A DNA stretch of 17,457 bases, from positions 1-17,457 of the forward strand of contig CAYYTT010000080.1 of assembly GCA_964474635.1 (NCBI GenBank), given 5' to 3'. Origin of the DNA: CAYUYV01 sp964474635. GTDB taxonomy: Bacteria > Pseudomonadota > Alphaproteobacteria > JAJFIK01. The notes beneath the pieces are model-generated. The model was not told where the DNA came from, searched no databases, and worked only from the letters and a program-made list of their open reading frames with translations. A program made the position numbers and the translations under genes. Of this stretch, positions 1-7,232 are shown one piece after another (the first letter of the stretch is position 1; every line of letters begins with the position of its first letter).

Positions 1-114
1 TGCCGTCATGGCGAGCAAAGCGAAGCCATCCAGGGCAACGAAATCCGGAGCCAGTCGCCCTGGATCGCCGCGCCGCCCAAGAGCGGCTCGCGATGACAAG
101 CTGCACCATCTGAA
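1..114 (+). repeat. Dispersed palindromic repeat, copy 1
   Basis: This stretch reappears in reverse complement at 5038-5155. The two copies differ by a 3-base indel near the start (GTC), a 1-base indel near the end and about three substitutions. The unit is itself roughly palindromic. GTCATGGCGAGC near the start pairs with GCTCGCGATGAC near the end, and ATCCAGGGC pairs with GCCCTGGAT inside, so it can fold into a long hairpin. The copy begins at the window edge and may extend upstream. Repeats beginning with a GTCATGGCGAGCAAAGCGAA-type sequence are, as I recall, scattered through many alphaproteobacterial genomes and often mis-called as short proteins. No transposase or target duplication is visible. 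Confidence 0.85.
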
Positions 115-220
115 TGACTCAATCCACTCGCCTAAAGTTAGGCGGCGCGCATGCCGGCTCCCTTTTTGGGATGAGCATCGCCAGACGCGTCCACTCTTGG
201 CACGGAGAGTCCCCAACTAA

Positions 221-600
221 GCCTGCTTTGAGGCCTCTTCGCCCGCTTCCAGCATACTGTCACCGCGTCCCATCGGCCAGCCTGAGGACATGCTCACCAT
301 GCAGGTCTTCTGCCGTCTCTCGCCGCCGAAGGGTATGGCTATCTTGCCGTCGAGGCGCTGACACCCGAAAGGGCGCGCGATCTCAACGAGGGCCGTCTGC
401 TGACCTGGGACGCCCCCCTTTATGTCCATGATCCGATGTTGGCGCTGCTGCTTTATAAGGCGCGAGATCTCGGCTTAAGGATCATTGCCTACGAACAAAC
501 ACGCCAGCAGGCGACGGACTGTGCCGACTGGGACGCCAAGCAGAAACGCGCAAGACGCGAAGCTGACCCGGCCGGTTTTGAAGGCTTCCTTGGGCCAAGA
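221..600 (+). pseudogene. Decayed gene remnant, possibly ChaN/TraB-like
   Basis: A protein-like reading frame runs here without an intact start. One frame (from 221) gives a short piece ending in MLTMQVF. The next frame (from about 301) continues with LLPSLAAEGYGYLAVEAL, DAPLYVHDPMLALLLYKA and LGLRIIAYEQTRQQA. Joined by a one-base frameshift near 305-320, these resemble a family of uncharacterised bacterial proteins with a ChaN/TraB-like fold, in which an 'LGE..H' stretch is followed by 'LxPxLxAxGYxxLAVEAL' and later 'LxLRxxxYE'. The family assignment is from memory and weak. The similarity ends near 540. The last codons before the stop at 649-651 fall inside the terminator hairpin of the opposite gene and are probably not coding. 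No good start codon or ribosome site is seen. Region 115-220 holds nothing I recognise. Confidence 0.4.
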
Positions 601-603
601 TCG

Positions 604-634
604 CAAAGCAAAGGCCCCGCCGAGTGGCAGGGCC
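604..634 (-). terminator. Rho-independent terminator of the 760-aa gene
   Basis: Read on the minus strand, GGCCCTGCC, an ACTC loop and GGCGGGGCC form a 9-bp stem with one G-T pair. It is followed directly by TTTGCTTTGCG. It lies about 67 bases past the stop codon of the minus-strand gene ending at 701, which fits an intrinsic terminator for that gene. Confidence 0.65.
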
Positions 635-700
635 TCGCACACAAGTCTTAAAGATGCCGCCTTGGGCAACGCTGGTAACAGCGGCTTGCCGGCCGCCGCG

Positions 701-2983
701 TCAATTGCCCCGCCGGCCCCGGCGCGAACGGCTGCCGCGGGATGAGGAGCGGGAGCGGCCGCTGCGGAAGGACTCGAAGTTCCGGGAGCGTTGGGACGCG
801 CTTTCGCGGGCTTTCCAGTCTCGCTCAAGACTGTCCACCGTGCCCGAACGATCCGACCACTTGCTTTCGGCCGTGCTCTGGCGTTCCTGGACTGCCTCGC
901 TGGAGGCTTCAGGGCGCTCGACCGCCTGCCAGGTGCCGTCGCTGTAACTCGACCAGCCGTCATCGCTGCGTTTGTAGACGTTTCCGTCCTTGCCCGCATA
1001 GAGGTTGTTGTCGGCGTCCCGCCCGGCATAGGCCGTGCCCTGATCCGTCTGGACCGCGCCGGCCTTGCCGCCTTTGGAGGTCTCGACCCCGGCGACCGAG
1101 CCGCGCGAGTCCGAGTAATTGCCTGTCCGCACCCACTCATCGCCTCGGGTCACAACACTTTCGCCCCAGCTGGCATAGGGGGTCGAGCGCTGGTAGGAGG
1201 CGCCATAGGTGTCAGTCCGCGGATTGTAGGCCTGGCGCGCATAACCCGACTCATAGGGGCCCCAGGCGGACACACCCCGCGCATAGGTGCCGGTCTGGGG
1301 ATTGTAGGCCGCGCCCCAGCCGGCCCCGCCATAGGGGCCGTACACGGCGGCACCGCGCGCATATCCACCCGTATACGGACTGTAGTAGGCCGCAACGCCG
1401 TAGCTGCACGGGTAGGCCCGATAAACGGGGTAACCGACCGGCGGATAGTAGATGTAGGGCGAGTAGTAATAACCCGTGCCATAGACCACGACGCCGCCCG
1501 ACACATAGACGCCAGTATAGCCGCTGGTGTAGCCGACCACGACCACGTCCGGCGAGGAGTCATACACGCGGACATAGGTCACATGATATTTCGGGCTTGA
1601 GGGCGGAATTTTGTAAATGGCTGCCGGCACGTCGTCGCTGACGACCCACACGCCGGTCGGCGATTTGGCCACGAACCACACGCCATTGAAGCAGACATAG
1701 TATTTGGATCCCACGCGGAACACATCGAATGCCGTGTTGGTCGCGTAGTAAACCGAGGTGCCGTCGATCTTCACGAATTTCGGATCGCCGTCATAGGTGA
1801 TGACAACGGTCGTGTCGGAGCGGCGCACTTCCGCTTTTTGCGGAATGTTGGCCAGCATGACCGCCTCATCCGCTTCGTCGGTTCCTTTCACGGAAACGCG
1901 GACCACGGCGGCGGGGTGCGACTTTGGAATGGCGGCGAAGTCTTTGGGAAGCTCGGCGTTCGCCGGCACCCAAGGCCCTTGCAAGGTTTTTGCACGGAAC
2001 CAACGACCGGAAACGAGGTAGTAGTATTCTCGGCTGGACGCATGGCGGATCAGGTTGCTGTCGGTGTTGCTGATCCAGATAAGGTCCGTGCCCGGAATAC
2101 GGTCCTCAACCGGGCGACCCTTGATGTAGATGAGTTCCGCCGGTTCGAAACTTACAAAGGCTTTCGGCGCCTCGTCGTCGGAGAGTTTCTCGCCCGGCAC
2201 ATGCTCGCGCACGGACTTAAAACTGTCATTATCCGGAATTTTTTTGGCGATCTTCCGCGGCAGCTTGCGGGCGGGCACCCAGGGCCCCGTCACGTCGGAT
2301 GCTTTCAGCCACGACTCTTCGTAGAGAAGATAATACGTAGACGACTCGACATGGTGGAGGATGTCCCAATTCGTGTTGACCGCGAATTCAAGTTCGCCTG
2401 TGCCCGCATCAACGAAGAGCGGCTCACCGTCGAACAGCACGAGGATGCTCGGCGTGTAACTCACCATGATTTTCGGCGGTGCCACTTTAAGCTCTGCGAC
2501 GGGCTTTTCCGCCGGCGACGGGCCATAAGTCGGCTTGGGACGCTCCCGGTCGCTACCTTTTTCAAAATGGGCAAGGACCGTGTCGAGCGACAGGGTCTGA
2601 GTCATTCCGGAGACATACTCCGTGATGAACTCGCTCAGGCGCGCCGCGATGGTTTCATCCGGACTGCTAACATCCACATCAACGACCTTCAGGTCGTAGG
2701 CGAGCACGGTGCGGTCCGCGAGGTCCGTCGTCGTGGATGCTGCCATCTTCAAGGCGGCGGGGATCGTGTCATCCCGGCCGGGCAATTTCAGTGCGGCCGC
2801 AAGCCGAAACTCCAGGGAAATGAAGTTGTCCCACCGATCGACCTGCGGCTGATAGAGGGTGATGCTCCCTCCGGCGGCGCCCTGAATTTCACGGGGCCAT
2901 TCCAGCGGCTTGGCAGGCGCGGTGGATAGGCCAGCCATCCAGAACACGGTGGCGGCCAGCCAAATCGAGACGAGACTTCTCAT
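701..2983 (-). CDS. Secreted triple-repeat protein with Tyr/Gly-rich region
   Basis: The product has 760 residues. Residues 1-24 look like a signal peptide (hydrophobic core, cleavage after APA). Residues 25-170 are an N-terminal domain beginning EWPREIQGAAGGSITLYQPQ. Three related units follow at about 173-245, 276-353 and 392-460. They share a pattern of 'DG.P.F...GT.L.YA.NT..D', then 'YY.L..G.WF.A....GPWV.A', then LP. Residues 480-600 are rich in Tyr, Gly and Pro, with internal repeats such as AAYNPQTGTYARG and QAYNPRTDTYGAS. Residues 600-690 form a conserved-looking block (WGESVVTRGDEWV, DADNNLYAGKDGNVYKR). The tail is Ser/Arg-rich and very basic. I recall similar proteins annotated as hypothetical or 'carbohydrate-binding family V/XII', but function is unknown. 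A surface or periplasmic role is inferred. The start is supported by GAGGG five bases upstream. Its neighbour at 3157 is divergent. Confidence 0.85.
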   Translation of the reverse strand: MRSLVSIWLAATVFWMAGLSTAPAKPLEWPREIQGAAGGSITLYQPQVDRWDNFISLEFRLAAALKLPGRDDTIPAALKMAASTTTDLADRTVLAYDLKVVDVDVSSPDETIAARLSEFITEYVSGMTQTLSLDTVLAHFEKGSDRERPKPTYGPSPAEKPVAELKVAPPKIMVSYTPSILVLFDGEPLFVDAGTGELEFAVNTNWDILHHVESSTYYLLYEESWLKASDVTGPWVPARKLPRKIAKKIPDNDSFKSVREHVPGEKLSDDEAPKAFVSFEPAELIYIKGRPVEDRIPGTDLIWISNTDSNLIRHASSREYYYLVSGRWFRAKTLQGPWVPANAELPKDFAAIPKSHPAAVVRVSVKGTDEADEAVMLANIPQKAEVRRSDTTVVITYDGDPKFVKIDGTSVYYATNTAFDVFRVGSKYYVCFNGVWFVAKSPTGVWVVSDDVPAAIYKIPPSSPKYHVTYVRVYDSSPDVVVVGYTSGYTGVYVSGGVVVYGTGYYYSPYIYYPPVGYPVYRAYPCSYGVAAYYSPYTGGYARGAAVYGPYGGAGWGAAYNPQTGTYARGVSAWGPYESGYARQAYNPRTDTYGASYQRSTPYASWGESVVTRGDEWVRTGNYSDSRGSVAGVETSKGGKAGAVQTDQGTAYAGRDADNNLYAGKDGNVYKRSDDGWSSYSDGTWQAVERPEASSEAVQERQSTAESKWSDRSGTVDSLERDWKARESASQRSRNFESFRSGRSRSSSRGSRSRRGRRGN

Positions 2984-3052
2984 GGTACCCTCACAGCCGA
3001 AATTTTCCGATTGACAGCCCTACCGGTTCGCGGTTCTGGCCACAAGCCCAAA

Positions 3053-3070
3053 TTAATGTAATTGCATTAA
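3053..3070. promoter_or_regulatory. Candidate operator palindrome between divergent genes
   Basis: TTAATGTAATTGCATTAA is an 18-bp inverted repeat matching its own reverse complement at 16 of 18 positions. It is an AT-rich island in a GC-rich genome, inside the 173-bp gap between the divergent genes starting at 2983 and 3157. The form fits a dimeric helix-turn-helix regulator site that could control both genes. No regulator gene is adjacent, so the binding protein is unknown. Confidence 0.4.
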
Positions 3071-3104
3071 ATCATCCGAAATGGCAGCGTTCCGAGCATA
3101 TCTC

Positions 3105-3125
3105 GCACGGCACGAGTGCCCGTGC
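3105..3125 (+). other. Imperfect hairpin in leader of the 227-aa gene
   Basis: GCACGGCAC followed by GTGCCCGTGC can pair with one bulged base and a very short loop. It lies 30-50 bases before the start codon at 3157, so it would probably be in the mRNA leader or near the promoter. There is no T-run, so it is not a terminator. Confidence 0.3.
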
Positions 3126-3156
3126 TTAACCGATTGGGTGAAGGGGGGTACAGGAC

Positions 3157-3840
3157 ATGTTGCGACAAACACTTTTCGGGCTGGCTGTCTTGAGTTTCAC
3201 AACCGTCGGCGCCCTCGCCCAGGGCATGCCGGATTTTGCTGACCTTGCCGTGCAGATCTCAAAGGGGCGTGCGGAAAACAGCGAGAAAATGAAGCGCTAC
3301 TCTTGGAAGCGGCGTTCGGAAGTCGTGAAAGACGGCGACGTGCAGCTCACCAAGCTGGAACTTGTACGGTACGATATCGATGGTCGTCTGCAGACGACAA
3401 CGATCAGTGAGGAGAAGGAAGAGCGCCGGCAGATGCGCGGCATCAGAGGGCGGATGCAACGGCGCGCGGTCGAGGCGCAAAAAGATTGGCAGGCTGATCT
3501 TCAGCGCCTCCTGCGGCAATACTCGCTCCCCACAACCGGCAAGGTGCTGGACTTTTTGGAAAAGGCCACCTTCGGGCGCGGAAAGACGAAGGGGACGATC
3601 CGGATTGTGGGCACCAATGTGGTCAAGCCGGGCGATGAGCTGGTGATGATTGTCGAGGCGGACTCCAAGGAACTGCAAAAGACGACGGTCCGGACCCGGC
3701 TTGAAGATGATGTGGTCCTGATGGACGTCAATCACGATCGCCTGGCTTCGGGCTTGAATTATCAGGCCCGGTCCATCATTCGCGTGCCATCAAAGAAAGT
3801 GCGCATGACGGTGGAGAATTTCGACTATAACCGGCAGTAG
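3157..3840 (+). CDS. Exported protein of unknown function, 227 aa
   Basis: Residues 1-21 form a signal peptide (MLRQTLFGLAVLSFTTVGALA, cut before QG), so the product is probably periplasmic. The mature part starts with a helical segment (SEKMKRYSWKRRSEV), then a likely beta-rich stretch (DVQLTKLELVRYDIDG) and a charged coiled segment with many Arg, Glu and Lys (about 85-125). It ends with further predicted strands and the motif VRMTVENFDYNRQ. I recall homologues in scattered Proteobacteria with the same 'YSWK.R.EV' opening and 'TVENFDY' ending, all of unknown function. The overall pattern suggests a lipoprotein-carrier-like (LolA-type) beta fold, which is only an inference. AGGA lies close to the ATG, with a purine run (AAGGGGGG) further upstream. 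The gene is divergent from the 760-aa gene and is followed by a hairpin. Confidence 0.8.
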   Translation: MLRQTLFGLAVLSFTTVGALAQGMPDFADLAVQISKGRAENSEKMKRYSWKRRSEVVKDGDVQLTKLELVRYDIDGRLQTTTISEEKEERRQMRGIRGRMQRRAVEAQKDWQADLQRLLRQYSLPTTGKVLDFLEKATFGRGKTKGTIRIVGTNVVKPGDELVMIVEADSKELQKTTVRTRLEDDVVLMDVNHDRLASGLNYQARSIIRVPSKKVRMTVENFDYNRQ

Positions 3841-3848
3841 AAAGTTGG

Positions 3849-3876
3849 CCCGTCCCCTGGAGCGTGAGGGGACGGG
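3849..3876 (+). terminator. Hairpin after the 227-aa gene
   Basis: CCCGTCCCCT and AGGGGACGGG form a perfect 10-bp stem with an 8-base loop, starting 8 bases after the stop codon at 3840. There is no T-run afterwards, so it may act as a weak or Rho-assisted terminator or as a stabilising 3' end. It separates this gene from the lipase at 3965. Confidence 0.55.
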
Positions 3877-3964
3877 AGCACTGGCGTGCCGGGACCCGGC
3901 CTGATGTGGATTTCTCGCCCGTCACCAGAAGCGGGCAGCACGGCGGATTTGGTGGGAGTTTGAC

Positions 3965-5017
3965 ATGGTGAAGGGTTCCGGCCATCTGCGCGGTGGCCTG
4001 TTGGCCGTGGGCCTGTTTGCCCTTGGGGCCTGTGTTGTGACGGGGCCGGACGGCGAGGTGGAGATGACGGCCTCGGGTGAGCCGGTCTGGATGACCTGCC
4101 CCGATGAAGTCGGCTTGCCCGTGCGCGACGGCAGCGATGAGGACACGACCAGTCTGCAAAGTGTGCGTCCATCTGCGCAGGGTGCGGAAGATCCGGCCCT
4201 GTTCGACACCGTCCAGTTCTTGCTCAAAGTCTACCAGATGTACGATGCCTTCGACGAGGGCGAGGACCCGGAGAGTGCCTTCCCCTCGGATCGCTTGACC
4301 TTGAAGGCCCTGATCATGGGCAATCCCGGGCGGGCCACGGAACGGGGGCTGCGTGCCCGGCGCAACCGTACTCTCTACGGGTTCTGGGCCAATGATCCTG
4401 AGACGGAACAAGATGTGATCGTGATCCGTGGGACGATGACACCGCGCGAATGGGTCCGCAATGTCCAGGCGGCCCAGCGCGACCTTCCCGAAGCGGATAA
4501 TGGCGCCAAGGTGCACAAGGGCTTCCAGGCCATTTACAAAAGCTTCAAACTCGATCGCGGTCCCTTCGAGGGCGACTTTGTGGATGCCGTGAAAGCCGGA
4601 GCATTCTCCGATACCCCAGTGGTGATCACCGGTCACAGTCTGGGAGGCGCGCTTGCGGTTCTGACGGCCACGGACATTGCCCGGTTCGATGACCGGTCCG
4701 AAACAAGGCTCGTCACCGTTGCCTCGCCCCGGGTCGGCAATGAAGCGTTTCGGGATGTGGCCGGGAAAATCAGTTCGGCGGTGCGGGTCTGCAACATGCC
4801 CGATCTCGTCACCATGGTTCCGCCGAGCACGAAGCGCATCACCTATGTCCATGTCGGCGAACCGGCCCGGTATTCCTCCTTCGATTACGAGACGACGCTG
4901 ATCAATGATGTGGACGGCAAGGGCGATCAGATCCTGTGCTGGCACGGGATCGATACCTATGCGTGGATGCTCAACCACGAGCACCAGTGGAGCTATGCGC
5001 CCCAGTGCTGGCGATAG
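3965..5017 (+). CDS. Class 3 lipase-like lipoprotein
   Basis: The 350-residue product starts with a lipoprotein signal ending in the lipobox LGAC, with the lipidated cysteine at residue 23. It is therefore membrane-anchored, facing the periplasm or cell surface. Residues about 150-310 match the alpha/beta hydrolase lipase class 3 family. DVIVIRGTMTPREWVRN includes the oxyanion-side strand. GHSLGGAL carries nucleophile Ser225. MPDLVTMVPP supplies the likely acid Asp280. His327 (CWHGIDTY) is the likely catalytic His. The expected reaction is hydrolysis of acyl esters such as glycerolipids; the real substrate is unknown. GGTGGGAG precedes the ATG at a good distance. The gene is followed directly by a copy of the dispersed repeat. 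The N-terminal 80 residues between the anchor and the domain are acidic and likely a linker. Confidence 0.85.
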   Translation: MVKGSGHLRGGLLAVGLFALGACVVTGPDGEVEMTASGEPVWMTCPDEVGLPVRDGSDEDTTSLQSVRPSAQGAEDPALFDTVQFLLKVYQMYDAFDEGEDPESAFPSDRLTLKALIMGNPGRATERGLRARRNRTLYGFWANDPETEQDVIVIRGTMTPREWVRNVQAAQRDLPEADNGAKVHKGFQAIYKSFKLDRGPFEGDFVDAVKAGAFSDTPVVITGHSLGGALAVLTATDIARFDDRSETRLVTVASPRVGNEAFRDVAGKISSAVRVCNMPDLVTMVPPSTKRITYVHVGEPARYSSFDYETTLINDVDGKGDQILCWHGIDTYAWMLNHEHQWSYAPQCWR

Positions 5018-5037
5018 GGCGCTAATGCATTGATCCT

Positions 5038-5155
5038 TTCAGATGGTGCAGCCTTGTCATCGCAAGCCGCTCTTGGGCGGCGCGGCGATCCAGGGCCACT
5101 GGCTCGGGATTTCGTTGCCCTGGATGGCTTCGCTTTGCTCGCCATGACGACGGCA
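5038..5155 (-). repeat. Dispersed palindromic repeat, copy 2 (inverted)
   Basis: This is the reverse complement of the element at 1-114, with about three substitutions and two small indels. It lies in the convergent gap between the lipase gene and the minus-strand membrane protein gene. Its internal palindrome could end transcription from both sides. An open frame across it reads MASKAKPSRATKSRA, the usual false protein produced by this repeat. Confidence 0.85.
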
Positions 5156-5192
5156 TGAACCTGAATCATCGACATGTGCCGCTGCACTAGGG

Positions 5193-5636
5193 TCAGGTCT
5201 CGGCCCTTGAGCGAGCGGCGAGCCGTGCGCCGCGATCCGTTGTGGTCCAGCGGTGAAACAGGGTGAGATAGCCAAACGCCAGCCAAAGAAGCACATAGAT
5301 GGCCCAGAACAGCGCGGTGACTTCCCAGCGTTGGTCGGTGGTCGTGCGCAAGATGATCTGCCCGCCTTCGCTCAAGGTGCCTTCGGCGAGGAGGCGCTGT
5401 AACTCCGTCGTCAGACCATCAAACATTGTGCCCACGTTGCGCCCCAGCAGGGCGATGAACCCCGCCCCCATGCTAAAGACAATGAAGGACAGGGCACGCA
5501 TGATCCGGCCCCAGGTGGAGACCATATAGGCAAGGCCGACGAGATAACCGAAAAACAGGGTAATCGCGAGCGAAAGCCAGCCGACAAGCAAGTTATTCAG
5601 CTCAAAGAGATTTTCCAAAATCTCCGCTTCGCTCAT
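5193..5636 (-). CDS. Small three-helix membrane protein, unknown function
   Basis: The 147-residue product has hydrophobic segments at about 16-38, 45-65 and 105-127. An amphipathic stretch (about 70-100) lies between the second and third, and the C-terminus is positively charged. This pattern fits an inner-membrane protein with a cytoplasmic basic tail. No catalytic or binding motif is visible and I do not recognise a named family. It starts 40 bases after the end of the upstream gene on the same strand (the LpoA-like gene), so the two may be co-transcribed. GGGAG lies upstream of the ATG, though a little far. The hydrophobic pattern supports a real gene despite the lack of homology evidence. 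Confidence 0.65.
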   Translation of the reverse strand: MSEAEILENLFELNNLLVGWLSLAITLFFGYLVGLAYMVSTWGRIMRALSFIVFSMGAGFIALLGRNVGTMFDGLTTELQRLLAEGTLSEGGQIILRTTTDQRWEVTALFWAIYVLLWLAFGYLTLFHRWTTTDRGARLAARSRAET

Positions 5637-5676
5637 CCGTCCAATCGCTCCCGCATCGGGCCTGTCACAAAGGACC

Positions 5677-7152
5677 TTAGGTTCCCGGATCGCCCCAGAA
5701 CGGATTGGGATTGATGTCGAACTGGGTGGGCGCGGGGCCGACCACGGTCACGCTGCCGTCCCGGATTTCCAGGACCGCGAGGCCGCGCTCCGCAGACCCA
5801 TCGCTGCGGAACCGGAAAATACCGTCAATCCCGGCAAAACCATTGGGGTTCGTCAGCCGCTGGCGATTGAAACGCTCGCCCGCGGGCCCGTCCGACAGGG
5901 CGGCGGCCAGGGTCACGGCGTCATATCCCAGGCTCGCGATGCGCGGCGGCATATAGCCGAAGGTCTCCTGGAACAGCCGCTCGAAATCGGTGCGGGCCTC
6001 CGGCGGCGGCGCGGCGAACCAGCCGCCCTGCAACGCCTGTTCCTTCCAGAGGCTCGGGTCGTCCCACAGCCCCGTGCCCAGGAAGCGCACGGTGCGATTG
6101 TCGATGTCGTAGTAAGGCAGGGTGGCGGCGAGGTTGCGCAAGGTGGTGCCGCCGGCGGGCAGCATCACGGCTTGGAAGGACACGGGCCCCCAGGTTTCCG
6201 CATCCTGGAGGCGCTGCAGGGCGCGTCGGGATGCGGAGTCCTCGCGCACGGAGAGGGCGCGGCGCTGCTGCTCAAGGGCGCTGCGGCGGGAGGCATATTC
6301 GGCGAGCTGGCGCACCTGCGAGCGAAAATCGTCGGCAAGCGGATCATAGGCGATCATGTGGCGCAGATTGCCGTTGTTCTCCAAGACAAGCTGCTCTAGA
6401 GAGCCGCGAATACGCTCGCCATAGGGGTTGCGCGGCACGAGAGCGGCGAATGTCGTCAGCTCCTGGCTCGCGGCAAAGCCCACGACGCGGCTGACTTCCT
6501 CTTCGACCTGGAAACTCAACAGATAGACCCCCGGCTGGGCGATCTGCCGGTCGGTGGAAAAGCCGACCACGGGCACGCCGCGCGGCTGCGCAATCTGGCC
6601 GACCGCCGACACGGAGCCGGCAAACAACGGCCCAATGATCAGTTCGGCGCCTTCGGCAAGGGCTTCCTGGGCGGCCACGGCGGCGCCCTCCGGCGTGCCG
6701 CGCGTGTCCTTGGGGATGAGGACGAGTTCGTCGCGCCGCACTTCGAACAGGCCAAGCTGGGCCGCATCGCGCAGGCCGTTCGCGGCCCGTTGCACGCCCG
6801 GGTCGTCGGCCGAGAAGGGCAGCAGGATGGCGATGCGGGTGGGGCGTGTGCCTTGCATGTGGCGCGGCTGGACGTAACCCGGCTGCTCCCGCCAGCCGTC
6901 ATCCTCGGGCAGGGTCAGGCGGGACGGGTTTTGCGGCGTGTAAGGGCGGCGCGGCTGGGGCTCCGGCGTTGGGGAGGAGGCGCAGGCGGCAACGAAGCCC
7001 GCGAGCATGACCGCGGCCACCCCTTGTCGCCAGAGGCCCGTGCCCTTTTCAACGGCCGGCCCATGCGTCACCTTCTGGGCACGCGCTCCCTGGCGCGGAC
7101 CAACGAGCGGATCCGTGAATGGAACCTTCCCGAAAAGAAAAGCCTGAAACAC
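5677..7152 (-). CDS. Penicillin-binding protein activator, LpoA-like lipoprotein
   Basis: The product is a lipoprotein with a periplasmic-binding-protein type I fold. LpoA in Escherichia coli activates the peptidoglycan synthase PBP1A from the outer membrane; the same role is inferred here. The lipobox FVAAC places the lipidated cysteine at residue 57. A proline-rich linker follows, and from about residue 104 the core domain (TRIAILLPFSADDPGVQRAANGLRDAAQLG) contains ELIIGPLFAGSV, VPVVGFSTD and LGYDAVTLAAAL. The GTG at 7152 has GGAG six bases upstream but leaves 56 residues before the lipobox, which is long for a signal peptide. A GTG at 7071 would give a more usual 30-residue leader but has a poorer ribosome site. 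The gene is divergent from rsmI, the arrangement I recall for rsmI and lpoA in enterics. Confidence 0.85.
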   Translation of the reverse strand: MFQAFLFGKVPFTDPLVGPRQGARAQKVTHGPAVEKGTGLWRQGVAAVMLAGFVAACASSPTPEPQPRRPYTPQNPSRLTLPEDDGWREQPGYVQPRHMQGTRPTRIAILLPFSADDPGVQRAANGLRDAAQLGLFEVRRDELVLIPKDTRGTPEGAAVAAQEALAEGAELIIGPLFAGSVSAVGQIAQPRGVPVVGFSTDRQIAQPGVYLLSFQVEEEVSRVVGFAASQELTTFAALVPRNPYGERIRGSLEQLVLENNGNLRHMIAYDPLADDFRSQVRQLAEYASRRSALEQQRRALSVREDSASRRALQRLQDAETWGPVSFQAVMLPAGGTTLRNLAATLPYYDIDNRTVRFLGTGLWDDPSLWKEQALQGGWFAAPPPEARTDFERLFQETFGYMPPRIASLGYDAVTLAAALSDGPAGERFNRQRLTNPNGFAGIDGIFRFRSDGSAERGLAVLEIRDGSVTVVGPAPTQFDINPNPFWGDPGT

Positions 7153-7232
7153 GGTCTTCTCCGTCCTCTGAGTATGCGGCGTCCCCGGAAATCGCGACTG
7201 ACCCTAGCCGTGCGACCTGGCGAAGTAAACTT
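7153..7232. promoter_or_regulatory. Divergent promoter region lpoA-like / rsmI
   Basis: This 80-bp gap between the GTG at 7152 (minus) and the GTG at 7233 (plus) must carry promoters for both directions if those starts are right. I see no strong -35/-10 pair in it. It is reported as an inferred control region only. Confidence 0.3.

Noticed and set aside
129..144. CGCCTAAAGTTAGGCG palindrome
   Set aside because: Symmetric at 14 of 16 positions but beside no intact gene start, so no role can be supported.
8..220. Open frame beginning MASKAKPSRATKSG, and its counterpart on the minus strand around 4993-5286
   Set aside because: Both are translations of the dispersed hairpin repeat, not genes.
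475..1140. 221-codon minus-strand frame
   Set aside because: Out-of-frame shadow of the 760-aa gene, rich in Arg, Pro and Ala, with no protein-like pattern.
791..1600. 269-codon plus-strand frame opposite the 760-aa gene
   Set aside because: Antisense shadow caused by high GC at third positions; the repeats belong to the minus-strand protein.
3011..3040. TTGACA as a -35 box for the 227-aa gene
   Set aside because: No acceptable -10 hexamer 16-18 bases downstream (TTCTGG), and it is far from the start codon.
3776..4984. 402-codon minus-strand frame opposite the lipase
   Set aside because: The plus strand has the lipobox, GHSLGG and a ribosome site; the antisense frame has no motif.
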